Shown here piece after piece: positions 1 to 8,450 of a stretch of DNA of 10,766 nucleotides. Position numbers and translations under genes: made by a program. The DNA lies in contig JAUWCP010000063.1 in NCBI GenBank assembly GCA_030609245.1, positions 1 to 10,766 on the forward strand, read 5' to 3'. This stretch comes from Hyphomicrobium sp. (GTDB taxonomy: Bacteria; Pseudomonadota; Alphaproteobacteria; Rhizobiales; Hyphomicrobiaceae). Position 1 is the first letter of the stretch. Every line of letters begins with the position of its first letter. The notes below the pieces were generated by a model. That model worked only from the letters and a program-made list of their open reading frames with translations, was not told the origin of the DNA and did not search any database.

Positions 1-242
1 TCGGCAAGCGCGCGCTTGTTGTTCCCGCCTTTGCGGTAGGCTGCGCCACGATTGAAGTAGCCAATGTAGAATTGTCGCCGAGGGAGCCGCCCGCTGTTCA
101 TTACGCGCGTACATGCCGCGGCACCGCGCGCGCGGTTGGAAGCACTGCAGTCTGCGATATCTCGTTTCATGCCGGCCAAGCTTGGGCTGGCCAGCCCGAC
201 GGACAGGAGTACCAACGTGAAAACACGAGATTGGTTCAACAT
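1..242 (-). CDS. Exported TPR-like protein, N-terminal part only
   Basis: Eighty complete codons are readable from an ATG at 242 before the gene leaves the window; the C-terminal part is missing. Residues 1-23 form a signal peptide: a short N-terminus with Arg6, a hydrophobic core (VFTLVLLSVGLA) and an SLA|G cleavage site, so export to the periplasm is likely. The mature part has the layout of small Hyphomicrobiales TPR proteins: a Cys at 32, then ACTRVMNSGRL at 43-53, then the first half of a TPR helix pair, YFNRGAAYRKGGNNKRALA, at 62-80. A Shine-Dalgarno GAGGA lies at 249-253, 6 nt before the ATG, which supports this start. The gene has the same direction as arsM upstream, 163 nt away. TPRs mediate protein contacts; the partner is unknown. 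The signal peptide is clear; the TPR call rests on about half a repeat plus recalled family resemblance. Confidence 0.72.
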   Translation of the reverse strand, partial: MLNQSRVFTLVLLSVGLASPSLAGMKRDIADCSASNRARGAAACTRVMNSGRLPRRQFYIGYFNRGAAYRKGGNNKRALA

Positions 243-348
243 TTCCGGTCCTCGCGAACATGCCTAGGTGACAGGGCGCCGCCACCAAAGCAGTGCGCAT
301 GTCGGGTCATGGCCAGGGGGGAATGTCTTCCGCAAATGCGCAGCGCGG

Positions 349-368
349 GCTGTTCCCTAGGGAACAGC
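349..368. repeat. 20-bp perfect palindrome between arsM and the TPR gene
   Basis: GCTGTTCCCTAGGGAACAGC is an exact 20-bp inverted repeat with a CTAG centre. It lies 38 nt past the arsM stop and 107 nt upstream of the TPR-gene ATG. As RNA it would be an 8-bp stem with a CTAG tetraloop, but no T-tract follows on either strand, so it is a poor intrinsic terminator. As DNA it looks like a dimeric repressor operator for the TPR gene. It does not match the alphaproteobacterial LexA repeat. The regulator is not identifiable. Confidence 0.6.
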
Positions 369-405
369 ATCGCAGTTTGTCGTCATTCCAGTTGGCTGGC
401 TCAAA

Positions 406-1218
406 TCATCGTGCCTTAACGGCCTGAATGATTGCCGAAACTACATAGTTTTCCGCGCCACTGCCCGGCAGCCAGTCTCGAATGAAGTCTGCGCTTTGCT
501 CACTGGTCGCAATCTCTATCTCGGAGAAACCGGCCGCCGCGAGCATTTCCCTAAGTTCATCAATCAGCGCGGCGCCCGCGATACATCCGGCGAGTGCCGC
601 GATGGAACTCGCCAGCGCTTCCGGCAGTAGCGCCGTCGCGACCACATCGGAGATCGCCAGCCGACCTCCGGGCTTCAAGACGCGAAAGGCCTCGCGAAAC
701 ACCGCTTCCTTTTCGGGAGATAGATTGATCACGCAGTTCGACATGATCACGTCGACGCTCGAATCCGCAACGGGCAGATGCTCGATCTCGCCAAGACGAA
801 AATCGACATTTTCAAACCCGGCCCGGGCGGCATTGCTGCGCGCCTTAGCAACCATTTCCGCCGTCATGTCCACGCCAATGACGCGACCGTTAGGCCCCAC
901 ACGATGCGCTGCTAAAAAACTATCGAAACCGGCACCTGCGCCAAGGTCGAGGACAGTTTCTCCCGGGACAAGCGAGGCCATAGCCTGTGGGTTCCCACAC
1001 CCCAGCCCCAGGTCTGCTCCTTCGGGCACATTGGCAAGGTCTTCGGAGCTGTAACCCATCTGAAGCGAAGCTGACGACGTGCCACCGCAACAAGATGGCG
1101 CACAGCACGCATCCTTAGGCTCCTTCGCCGTGGGGACCGCTGCTCCATCCATCGCGGTCGAGGCGTAATGTTCGCGCACAGCGGCCCGGACAGCATCATC
1201 GTCATTGTTTCTGGTCAT
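406..1218 (-). CDS. arsM: Arsenite S-adenosylmethionine methyltransferase ArsM
   Basis: A cytoplasmic enzyme of 270 residues, the usual ArsM length, that methylates trivalent arsenic stepwise with SAM to give volatile or excreted methylarsenicals. The Rossmann SAM-binding loop is LDLGAGAGFD at 90-99, followed by VIGVDMT and the GEIEHLPV block. The As(III)-binding cysteines of the family are recognisable: CC pairs at 38-39 and 43-44 (CCAPSCCGG), C74 in LGLGCGNP, C162 in SNCVINLS and C212 in AGCIAGA. KPGGRLAISDVV follows C162, as expected. I chose the ATG at 1218 because AAAGGGA (1225-1231) precedes it; the frame stays open to an ATG at 1251, which would add 11 residues unlike the family. The gene lies downstream of a cyclophilin with a 78-nt gap holding a hairpin. 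No arsR, arsB/acr3 or arsC is present in the window, so it looks like a stand-alone arsM beside a housekeeping block. Confidence 0.93.
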   Translation of the reverse strand: MTRNNDDDAVRAAVREHYASTAMDGAAVPTAKEPKDACCAPSCCGGTSSASLQMGYSSEDLANVPEGADLGLGCGNPQAMASLVPGETVLDLGAGAGFDSFLAAHRVGPNGRVIGVDMTAEMVAKARSNAARAGFENVDFRLGEIEHLPVADSSVDVIMSNCVINLSPEKEAVFREAFRVLKPGGRLAISDVVATALLPEALASSIAALAGCIAGAALIDELREMLAAAGFSEIEIATSEQSADFIRDWLPGSGAENYVVSAIIQAVKAR

Positions 1219-1284
1219 AGTGCATCCCTTTACGCGGCACGTCCTTACCAAGGGACAGGAATAAACCGACCGGCGGCGGCTTTC

Positions 1285-1305
1285 GCGGCTTAACTCCTAA
1301 GCCGC
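1285..1305 (-). terminator. Hairpin over the stop codon of the cytoplasmic cyclophilin gene
   Basis: GCGGCTTA (1285-1292) and TAAGCCGC (1298-1305) form a perfect 8-bp stem around a 5-nt loop, overlapping the TAG stop at 1297-1299. No run of T follows on the minus strand, so it is not a textbook intrinsic terminator. It could instead stabilise the 3' end of the cyclophilin mRNA or weaken read-through into arsM. The stem is seen directly; the role is inferred. Confidence 0.4.
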
Positions 1306-1773
1306 ATCGGCGGCAACTTTGACGGAAACCATCTTGTCGGGATCAACCACCGGCTCTCCGCGCTTGATCTTATCGACGCCCTCCATGCCCTCGATCACCT
1401 TGCCCCACGCAGTATATTTGCCGTCGAGAAAGGTGGCGTCGCCAAGGCAGATAAAGAACTGGCTGTTGGCACTGTCAGGGCTCTGCGACCGCGCCATGGA
1501 GCACACCCCGCGCACGTGCGGCTCCGCGTTGAACTCGGCCGCCAAGTTTGGATGGTCCGAACCGCCGGTCCCCGTTCCCTTGGGGCACCCGGTCTGCGCC
1601 ATGAAACCCTCAATCACGCGGTGAAATACGATGCCGTCGTAGAAGCCTTCACGCACAAGCTTCTTGATGCGTTCCACATGCTTGGGCGCGAGGTCTGGCC
1701 TCAGCGCTATCACAATGCGTCCTTTGGTGGTCTCGATGATCAGCGTGTTCTCAGGGTCATCATATGTCGTCAT
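1297..1773 (-). CDS. ppiB: Cytoplasmic cyclophilin-type peptidyl-prolyl cis-trans isomerase
   Basis: A 158-residue single-domain cyclophilin that catalyses cis-trans isomerisation of Xaa-Pro bonds during folding. The active-site block FHRVIEGFMAQTG at 50-62 holds the catalytic Arg (R52) and Gln (Q60). GTGTGG follows at 66-71 and SANSQFFICL at 101-110. There is no signal peptide, so it acts in the cytoplasm. The residue after QTG is Cys63, where many cyclophilins have Asp. I chose the ATG at 1773 because GGAG (1780-1783) precedes it by 6 nt; an in-frame ATG at 1785 overlaps that site and has no good ribosome site of its own. The next gene upstream is a second, exported cyclophilin in the same direction, 125 nt away. 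That tandem pair next to coaD and gyrA is a familiar alphaproteobacterial arrangement. The family call is certain; the ppiA/ppiB naming is by convention. Confidence 0.95.
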   Translation of the reverse strand: MTTYDDPENTLIIETTKGRIVIALRPDLAPKHVERIKKLVREGFYDGIVFHRVIEGFMAQTGCPKGTGTGGSDHPNLAAEFNAEPHVRGVCSMARSQSPDSANSQFFICLGDATFLDGKYTAWGKVIEGMEGVDKIKRGEPVVDPDKMVSVKVAADAA

Positions 1774-1779
1774 CGCGAT

Positions 1780-1783
1780 CTCC
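1780..1783 (-). promoter_or_regulatory. Ribosome binding site of the cytoplasmic cyclophilin gene
   Basis: GGAG on the minus strand, 6 nt before the ATG at 1773. The in-frame ATG at 1785 runs into this site, so the downstream ATG is favoured. Confidence 0.7.
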
Positions 1784-1820
1784 ATGGGAAAGCATTTATT
1801 CGGATTGGCTCAGCGCGGAA

Positions 1821-1847
1821 CGGTAGGTACCCGCCAGACGCCTACCG
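1821..1847 (-). other. Hairpin between the two cyclophilin genes
   Basis: CGGTAGG (1821-1827) pairs with CCTACCG (1841-1847) across a 13-nt loop, in the 125-nt gap downstream of the exported cyclophilin stop. No T-run follows on the minus strand, so termination is only a possibility. Confidence 0.35.
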
Positions 1848-1898
1848 ATCCGGCCCGACTGGCGCCGTTCACGCCGTGCGGAAGGGTAGGCAGAATGC

Positions 1899-2444
1899 CT
1901 AATTCGCATCGGCCTTCACATAGACCTTTTGCATGACGTCGGGTATGGGCGGCGGCTCGCCCTTGGCAACGTTGTCGACGTGCTCCATGCCGTCGATCAC
2001 CTGCCCCCACACCGTATACTGGCCGGTGAGGCCGCTGCAGCCGGTATCGTTGAAGCAAATGAAGAATTGGCTGTTAGCACTATCGGGGTCGGCAGTGCGC
2101 GCAGCGCCTAACGTGCCACGCTTGAAGGGTTCCTGGGAAAACTCAGCCGGGAGATCGGCATAGTTTGAGCCGCCGGTACCCGTGCCTGTGGGATCACCCG
2201 TCTGCGCCATGAAGCCATCGATGACGCGATGGAACTTGATGCCATCGTAAAAGCCTTCCTTGGCCAACTGCTTGACACGCTCCACATGCTTGGGCGCAAG
2301 ATCCGGGCGCAACCTCACGAGCACGGGGCCGTCTTTGAGCTCGATGACGAGAAGGTTACCCGGGTCCTGCCCCTTGGAAAGCTCCGAGCAGGAGGTGCCT
2401 AAGATCACAAGAAGCGATAACATAAGCTTCGTGAACAAACGCAT
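1899..2444 (-). CDS. ppiA: Exported cyclophilin-type peptidyl-prolyl cis-trans isomerase
   Basis: A 181-residue cyclophilin with an N-terminal export signal. Residues 1-18 are MRLFTKLMLSLLVILGTS, followed by Cys19 and a Ser/Gly-rich linker. The Cys suggests a lipoprotein, but the lipobox (GTSC, with Gly at -3) is not canonical, so ordinary signal peptidase cleavage is possible. The catalytic domain runs from about 30 to the end: FHRVIDGFMAQTGDPTGTGTGG at 71-92 in family terms, with R73 and Q81, and DSANSQFFICF at 121-131. It likely assists folding of proteins in the periplasm or at the inner membrane. I chose the ATG at 2444 because GGGAG (2453-2457) lies 8 nt before it and the signal then starts correctly; an ATG at 2459 adds MGDVP and lacks a good ribosome site. 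It is clearly a paralogue of the next cyclophilin downstream. Confidence 0.93.
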   Translation of the reverse strand: MRLFTKLMLSLLVILGTSCSELSKGQDPGNLLVIELKDGPVLVRLRPDLAPKHVERVKQLAKEGFYDGIKFHRVIDGFMAQTGDPTGTGTGGSNYADLPAEFSQEPFKRGTLGAARTADPDSANSQFFICFNDTGCSGLTGQYTVWGQVIDGMEHVDNVAKGEPPPIPDVMQKVYVKADAN

Positions 2445-2452
2445 CGGGACGT

Positions 2453-2457
2453 CTCCC
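2453..2457 (-). promoter_or_regulatory. Ribosome binding site of the exported cyclophilin gene
   Basis: GGGAG on the minus strand, 8 nt before the ATG at 2444. It overlaps an in-frame ATG at 2457-2459, so it decides for the inner start. Confidence 0.65.
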
Positions 2458-2579
2458 ATTTCTTGATTTGTTTGGGGGCCGGTTACAGCAGGTAGCCCCG
2501 CAAGTGGCCTTGGTTGCCGCCGTTATCGCTCTTTAGCGCGCGGCCTGCAACGTCTCGCAGAGTTTTGCTGCGCAACATC

Positions 2580-3083
2580 CTATTTGGTGGGCAACGTTTT
2601 CGCCTTTAGCCGACGTGCGACCGCCTCCGAAACGAAAGCCGATGGATCGCCGCCCAACAATGCGATCTGGCGCACAAGATTGGCTGCGATATGCCGAACG
2701 TTTGGCGACGCAGCAACAAATACTGTTTGGACCTCAGGCGCCATTTCGCCATTCATCCCCGCCATCTGCATCTCGTAATCGAAATCAGCGCCATCACGCA
2801 GGCCCCGGAAGATCACGCCCGCCTTGTGCGACCGTGCAGCCTCGATCGCCAAGCTCGAGAAGGTGACGATCTCGATGTCCGTACCCGTTGCATGCGCAAT
2901 TGTCTTCGTCTCCACATTCAGCATGTCGATACGTTCATCGGCACTGAAGAGTGGCGACTTGGCTGGATGCACACCGATGCCGATCACCAGCTTCTCGACG
3001 AGCCGGCAAGCCCGTTCGATCACATCGGTGTGGCCGAGTGTGACGGGATCGAAGGAACCTGAATAAAAACCGATGCGGGTCAT
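2580..3083 (-). CDS. coaD: Phosphopantetheine adenylyltransferase (PPAT)
   Basis: This enzyme makes dephospho-CoA from 4'-phosphopantetheine and ATP, the fourth step of coenzyme A synthesis in the cytoplasm. At 167 residues it has the normal length. The nucleotidyltransferase signature is complete: GSFDPVTLGH at 9-18 with the phosphate-binding His18, RGLRDGADFDYEMQMA at 93-108, and ASPNVRHIAANLVRQIA at 125-141. The ATG at 3083 starts directly on the conserved MTRIGFYSGSFDP; the site before it is weak. It lies 246 nt downstream of gyrA in the same direction and 136 nt upstream of the exported cyclophilin. The gyrA-coaD gap holds terminator-like hairpins, so separate or attenuated transcription is possible. 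Confidence 0.97.
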   Translation of the reverse strand: MTRIGFYSGSFDPVTLGHTDVIERACRLVEKLVIGIGVHPAKSPLFSADERIDMLNVETKTIAHATGTDIEIVTFSSLAIEAARSHKAGVIFRGLRDGADFDYEMQMAGMNGEMAPEVQTVFVAASPNVRHIAANLVRQIALLGGDPSAFVSEAVARRLKAKTLPTK

Positions 3084-3253
3084 GCGGGCCCAAGAGTTGA
3101 AGGATTCATTTGTCTTATCGTGAAGGCAAGGCTCAGCACAACGATCTATCGCATGGGCGTAAACAAAAAGCGCCCCGTGAACGTTTGTACCAGGTGCATT
3201 AACGTACTTCGCTTCGCGTTCACTTCTGAGGAGGTGATGCCGACCGGCGCCTT

Positions 3254-3289
3254 AAAACCAGCTCAAGACGATATCGGCACGCGAGCTGG
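3254..3289 (-). terminator. Likely intrinsic terminator of gyrA
   Basis: On the minus strand a 7-bp stem (CCAGCTC, formed by 3283-3289 and 3258-3264) is followed at once by TTTT (3257-3254). The 18-nt loop contains the palindrome CGATATCG. It begins about 40 nt past the gyrA stop. A second, stronger 8-bp stem (3273-3280 with 3289-3296) is interleaved with it and cannot form at the same time. Stem plus U-run suggests a modest Rho-independent terminator. Confidence 0.5.
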
Positions 3290-3296
3290 TGCCGAT
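3273..3296 (-). other. Alternative hairpin interleaved with the gyrA terminator stem
   Basis: ATCGGCAC (3273-3280) pairs perfectly with GTGCCGAT (3289-3296) across an 8-nt loop. Its loop contains one arm of the terminator stem, and its own arm lies inside the terminator loop, so the two compete. No U-run follows this one directly. Confidence 0.45.
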
Positions 3297-3329
3297 GGTT
3301 TGGGGACATATGACGGAGGCAATGCGTAA

Positions 3330-6119
<2,790 letters not shown>

Positions 6120-6436
6120 GTTTCAATTGTCCGCTAGAACGCCGACGCACGCCCCAAGGACGTGCGCCGCGCTGTGATAATTTTGCAATTTAGACTAGCA
6201 CAACTGGTGCAGCGGAGCCAATGCGGACCGCATGGTTATTTCCTCCATTACCCCACTTTTTTCCAAGCAACAACAAGGATTTATGAGGTCGTGCAGATTG
6301 CCGCATCCTGCCCCCTGCATTGACTTGTCTACGACACACAGAACCGCTAGACCCCGGCTAGTGTTGGTAGGGTGGAAACGTCGGCCGCGTTTGTTGGAAA
6401 TGGGTACTGTGGCCTGATCGAATAGGAGCAAAACTG
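6120..6436. promoter_or_regulatory. Divergent regulatory gap between gyrA and the PRC-barrel gene
   Basis: The 317 bases hold no convincing gene. Towards gyrA, a candidate promoter reads TTGTGC (6198-6203) - 18 nt - TATCAC (6174-6179) on the minus strand; it is weak. The gyrA leader holds a 6-bp hairpin, CGCACG (6146-6151) with CGTGCG (6161-6166). A 13-bp inverted repeat, ATGCGG-A-CCGCAT (6221-6233), lies just upstream of that -35 and could be an operator. Towards the PRC gene, TTGACT at 6320-6325 is a good -35, but no convincing -10 sits at normal spacing. AGGAG (6424-6428) is the ribosome site for the ATG at 6437. Confidence 0.4.
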
Positions 6437-7186
6437 ATGATGAGAGGCGTGTTGAGCGTCGCTGTAGCGGTGGCCTTCCTGGCCTTCCCCGCCCTCGCCG
6501 ACGAGGTCGTGATTGACGAGAGTGTCTTTCTCAAAACCCAAGGGGAAGGTCAGTACCTCGCAAGAGATCTTTTGCTCGGCTTGCAGATCCAAAACGCGGA
6601 CGGCCAGATCGTGGGCGACGTTGAGGATCTCATCTTGAACGCTGACAATCAGGTCGAGGGCGTTGTCATGGGAACGGGCGGCTTCGCCGGGTTTGGCGAA
6701 AAGCGCGTTGGCGTAAGCCTGTCCGCACTGCAAATCGAAAACAAGGACGGCAAGGTCACGATAGTGCTTCCGCAGGCGACCAAGGAAGTGCTCGATGCTT
6801 TGAAGCCGTTTGCGCGCTCCAAGCCTCCCAAGTCCTTGCTCGATCGCGCCATCGACAAAGCGAAGGAGCTGACGGACAAGGGCTCAGTCACCGCCAAGGA
6901 CGCTTACGAAAAGGCCAAGGAAGACGCCGAACCCACACTAGAAAAGGCCAAAGAGGCTGCAAAAGAGGCCTACGACGACGTCAAGGAGAAGGCAGCTCCT
7001 GTTCTGGAAAAAGCCAAGGAAGCCGCAAAGGAGGCCTACGATAAGGCAAAGGAAGCAATAGAAAACAGGCCCCCCGAACCCACGCCCGAGGCGCCAGCGC
7101 CGGACACGGAGGCAAACGCTCCCCCGCCTGCACCAGAAACAGACACGCCAGCACCCACGCCGGAAGAACCAGCTTCACAGCCGTAG
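6437..7186 (+). CDS. Exported PRC-barrel protein with LEA-like helical repeats and Pro-rich tail
   Basis: The 249 residues fall into four parts. Residues 1-21 are a signal peptide ending in PALA|DE, so the protein is exported. About 38-120 is a PRC-barrel domain: LLGLQIQNADGQIVGDVEDLILNADNQVEGVVM, then a glycine-rich loop, EKRVGVSLSALQI and a strand-rich end. About 130-211 is a highly charged Ala/Lys/Glu helix; its core is two copies of a 22-residue unit (168-189 and 190-211) starting LEKAKEAAKEAYD, built from 11-residue steps like LEA proteins or apolipoprotein helices. The last 38 residues are rich in Pro, Glu and Ala and likely disordered. PRC-barrels often bind partners at membranes. The start has AGGAG 8 nt upstream; a second ATG follows directly at 6440. 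Possible roles are envelope stress or desiccation tolerance, or a tether between membrane and cell wall; none is proven. It is followed by a CDF transporter 156 nt later. Confidence 0.85.
   Translation: MMRGVLSVAVAVAFLAFPALADEVVIDESVFLKTQGEGQYLARDLLLGLQIQNADGQIVGDVEDLILNADNQVEGVVMGTGGFAGFGEKRVGVSLSALQIENKDGKVTIVLPQATKEVLDALKPFARSKPPKSLLDRAIDKAKELTDKGSVTAKDAYEKAKEDAEPTLEKAKEAAKEAYDDVKEKAAPVLEKAKEAAKEAYDKAKEAIENRPPEPTPEAPAPDTEANAPPPAPETDTPAPTPEEPASQP
6938..7069 (+). repeat. Two tandem 66-bp units coding amphipathic helix repeats
   Basis: The units at 6938-7003 and 7004-7069 both begin with codons for LEKAKEAAKEAYD. The first 39 bases of each are closely similar with mainly third-base changes, which suggests an internal duplication kept by selection on the protein. 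The second half of each unit has diverged more. Confidence 0.75.
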
Positions 7187-7342
7187 TTTCGGGCTTGTGC
7201 ATCGGCGCGATGTGAAATTTGTGATATTGCCCGGTAGCCGCCGCTTCAGTTCTTCAGCGCAGCGAATTCTCGCAAGCGGTGGGGTTGTCCAGTTGACCTG
7301 TTGAAGTAGAGTATCTTCCTAAAAACCCTCAAGGAATTCGCC

Positions 7343-8413
7343 GTGGCGTCAAGCGGTTCGACTAAAATCGTGCTCATCGCACTGGTGTGCAATTTCGGGA
7401 TCGCGGTGGCCAAGTTTACAGCCGCCGTCTGGACGCAGTCTTCGGCCATGCTCTCGGAGGCGATCCATTCCCTCGTCGATACGTCAAACCAAGCACTCCT
7501 TCTGTACGGCATACGCCGGTCGCAGCGGCCAGCCGATGCACGCCATCCATTCGGCTACTCAAGGGAACTCTACTTCTGGAGCTTTGTCGTCGCCATCCTG
7601 TTGTTTTCCATGGGCGCTGGCGTTTCGATCTACGAAGGCTTCCAAAAGCTGCTTCATCCCCACCCGCTCACCAACTTCGCAGTCAACTACATCGTACTTG
7701 CTGTCGCCATGGCACTTGAGGGCTACACGGCCTGGCGCGCCGCCGCCGAGTTTGAATCCCATCGTGGCACCAGGAGCTGGCTTGCGGCTTTGCGCCTGTC
7801 GAAGGACGCCGCGCTGTTCACGGTTCTGTTGGAAGACGTAGCGGCGGTCGCGGGCCTGCTGATCGCTTTCGTGGGATTGCTGACAGTGCAGTTCCTTGGG
7901 ATTCAGGAAGCTGACGGGATTGCCTCGATCCTCATCGGTCTCATTTTGGCAACCGTTGCCACCTTCATGAGTGTCGAGATCAAGGGACTTCTCATCGGAG
8001 AAGCGGCGAGCCCCAAGGTGCAGGCCGGTCTTCGAGAGATTTTGCAAAGTGAGATCGGACCGTCCGGGCCGCTACGCGCCATCAACGAAATTCGAACCAT
8101 GCATATGGGTCCGGAAGACGTGCTGGTGGTGGCGAGCGTCGATGCCGCCGATGGCATACCGGCCGAAGAAGTGGAGGCTCTAACTGCGCAATTCGAACGC
8201 GCGATCATGAAAAAGTTCCCAGAGGTCCGCCGCCTCTATATCGAAACGCAGTCGGTTGCCGACCACAAGGCTGCAATCGCAGCTGAGAAAAGCCGGCAAC
8301 CATCCAGAAAAGCTGCACCAGCGAAAAAGAGCACACGCCGCGCCAAAAAACCGGCCGCAGTGAAGACCGCAGCCAATGGCAAATCGAAAAGAGAGACAAA
8401 GTCTCAGAGTTAG
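7343..8413 (+). CDS. Cation diffusion facilitator transporter, ZnT9-like
   Basis: A 356-residue inner-membrane divalent cation:proton antiporter (CDF family). About six hydrophobic segments run from residue 8 to 218. Helix 2 carries HSLVD (H42, D46), the usual HxxxD metal site. The long signature SxRPADxxHPFGYxRExYFW at 60-79 and the GAGVSIYEG motif mark the SLC30A9 (ZnT9)-like branch. In helix 5 the second metal motif is not HxxxD but LLEDVAAVAG (E164, D165), as I recall for that branch. The cytoplasmic dimerisation domain follows to about 305. The last ~45 residues are very rich in Lys, Arg and Ala (SRKAAPAKKSTRRAKKPAAV), like a histone H1 tail, which is not part of the family core. Start is GTG at 7343 with AAGGA 7 nt upstream. 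Likely substrates are Zn, Mn or Co; the sequence does not decide. It converges on ssb with 37 nt between the stops. Confidence 0.92.
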   Translation: MASSGSTKIVLIALVCNFGIAVAKFTAAVWTQSSAMLSEAIHSLVDTSNQALLLYGIRRSQRPADARHPFGYSRELYFWSFVVAILLFSMGAGVSIYEGFQKLLHPHPLTNFAVNYIVLAVAMALEGYTAWRAAAEFESHRGTRSWLAALRLSKDAALFTVLLEDVAAVAGLLIAFVGLLTVQFLGIQEADGIASILIGLILATVATFMSVEIKGLLIGEAASPKVQAGLREILQSEIGPSGPLRAINEIRTMHMGPEDVLVVASVDAADGIPAEEVEALTAQFERAIMKKFPEVRRLYIETQSVADHKAAIAAEKSRQPSRKAAPAKKSTRRAKKPAAVKTAANGKSKRETKSQS

Positions 8414-8414
8414 C

Positions 8415-8436
8415 CGCGCCTGTCGTAACTGGCGCG
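8415..8436. terminator. Short hairpin between convergent CDF and ssb genes
   Basis: CGCGCC (8415-8420) pairs with GGCGCG (8431-8436) across a 10-nt loop, filling most of the 37-nt gap between the two stop codons. It could slow both transcripts, but neither side has a T-run, so bidirectional termination is only a suggestion. Confidence 0.35.
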
Positions 8437-8450
8437 CATTGGTATAGTGC

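Noticed and set aside
482..1054. Long plus-strand frame opposite arsM
   Set aside because: Antisense shadow of a gene with clear domain motifs; composition is typical of GC-rich shadow frames.
3120..3329. Plus-strand 69-codon frame in the gyrA-coaD gap, with a near-ideal AGGAGGTGAT at 3229-3238
   Set aside because: The only ATG near the ribosome-like site overlaps it (spacing about 2 nt), no usable start follows, and the product is unrecognisable. Probably a chance match.
6320..6360. TTGACT-based promoter for the PRC-barrel gene
   Set aside because: The -35 is good, but no -10 with acceptable match occurs at 16-19 nt spacing, so it is mentioned only in the gap entry.
6195..6733. Minus-strand frames in the gap upstream of and opposite the PRC-barrel gene
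   Set aside because: No ribosome site, no recognisable product, and antisense to a gene with a clean signal peptide and domain.
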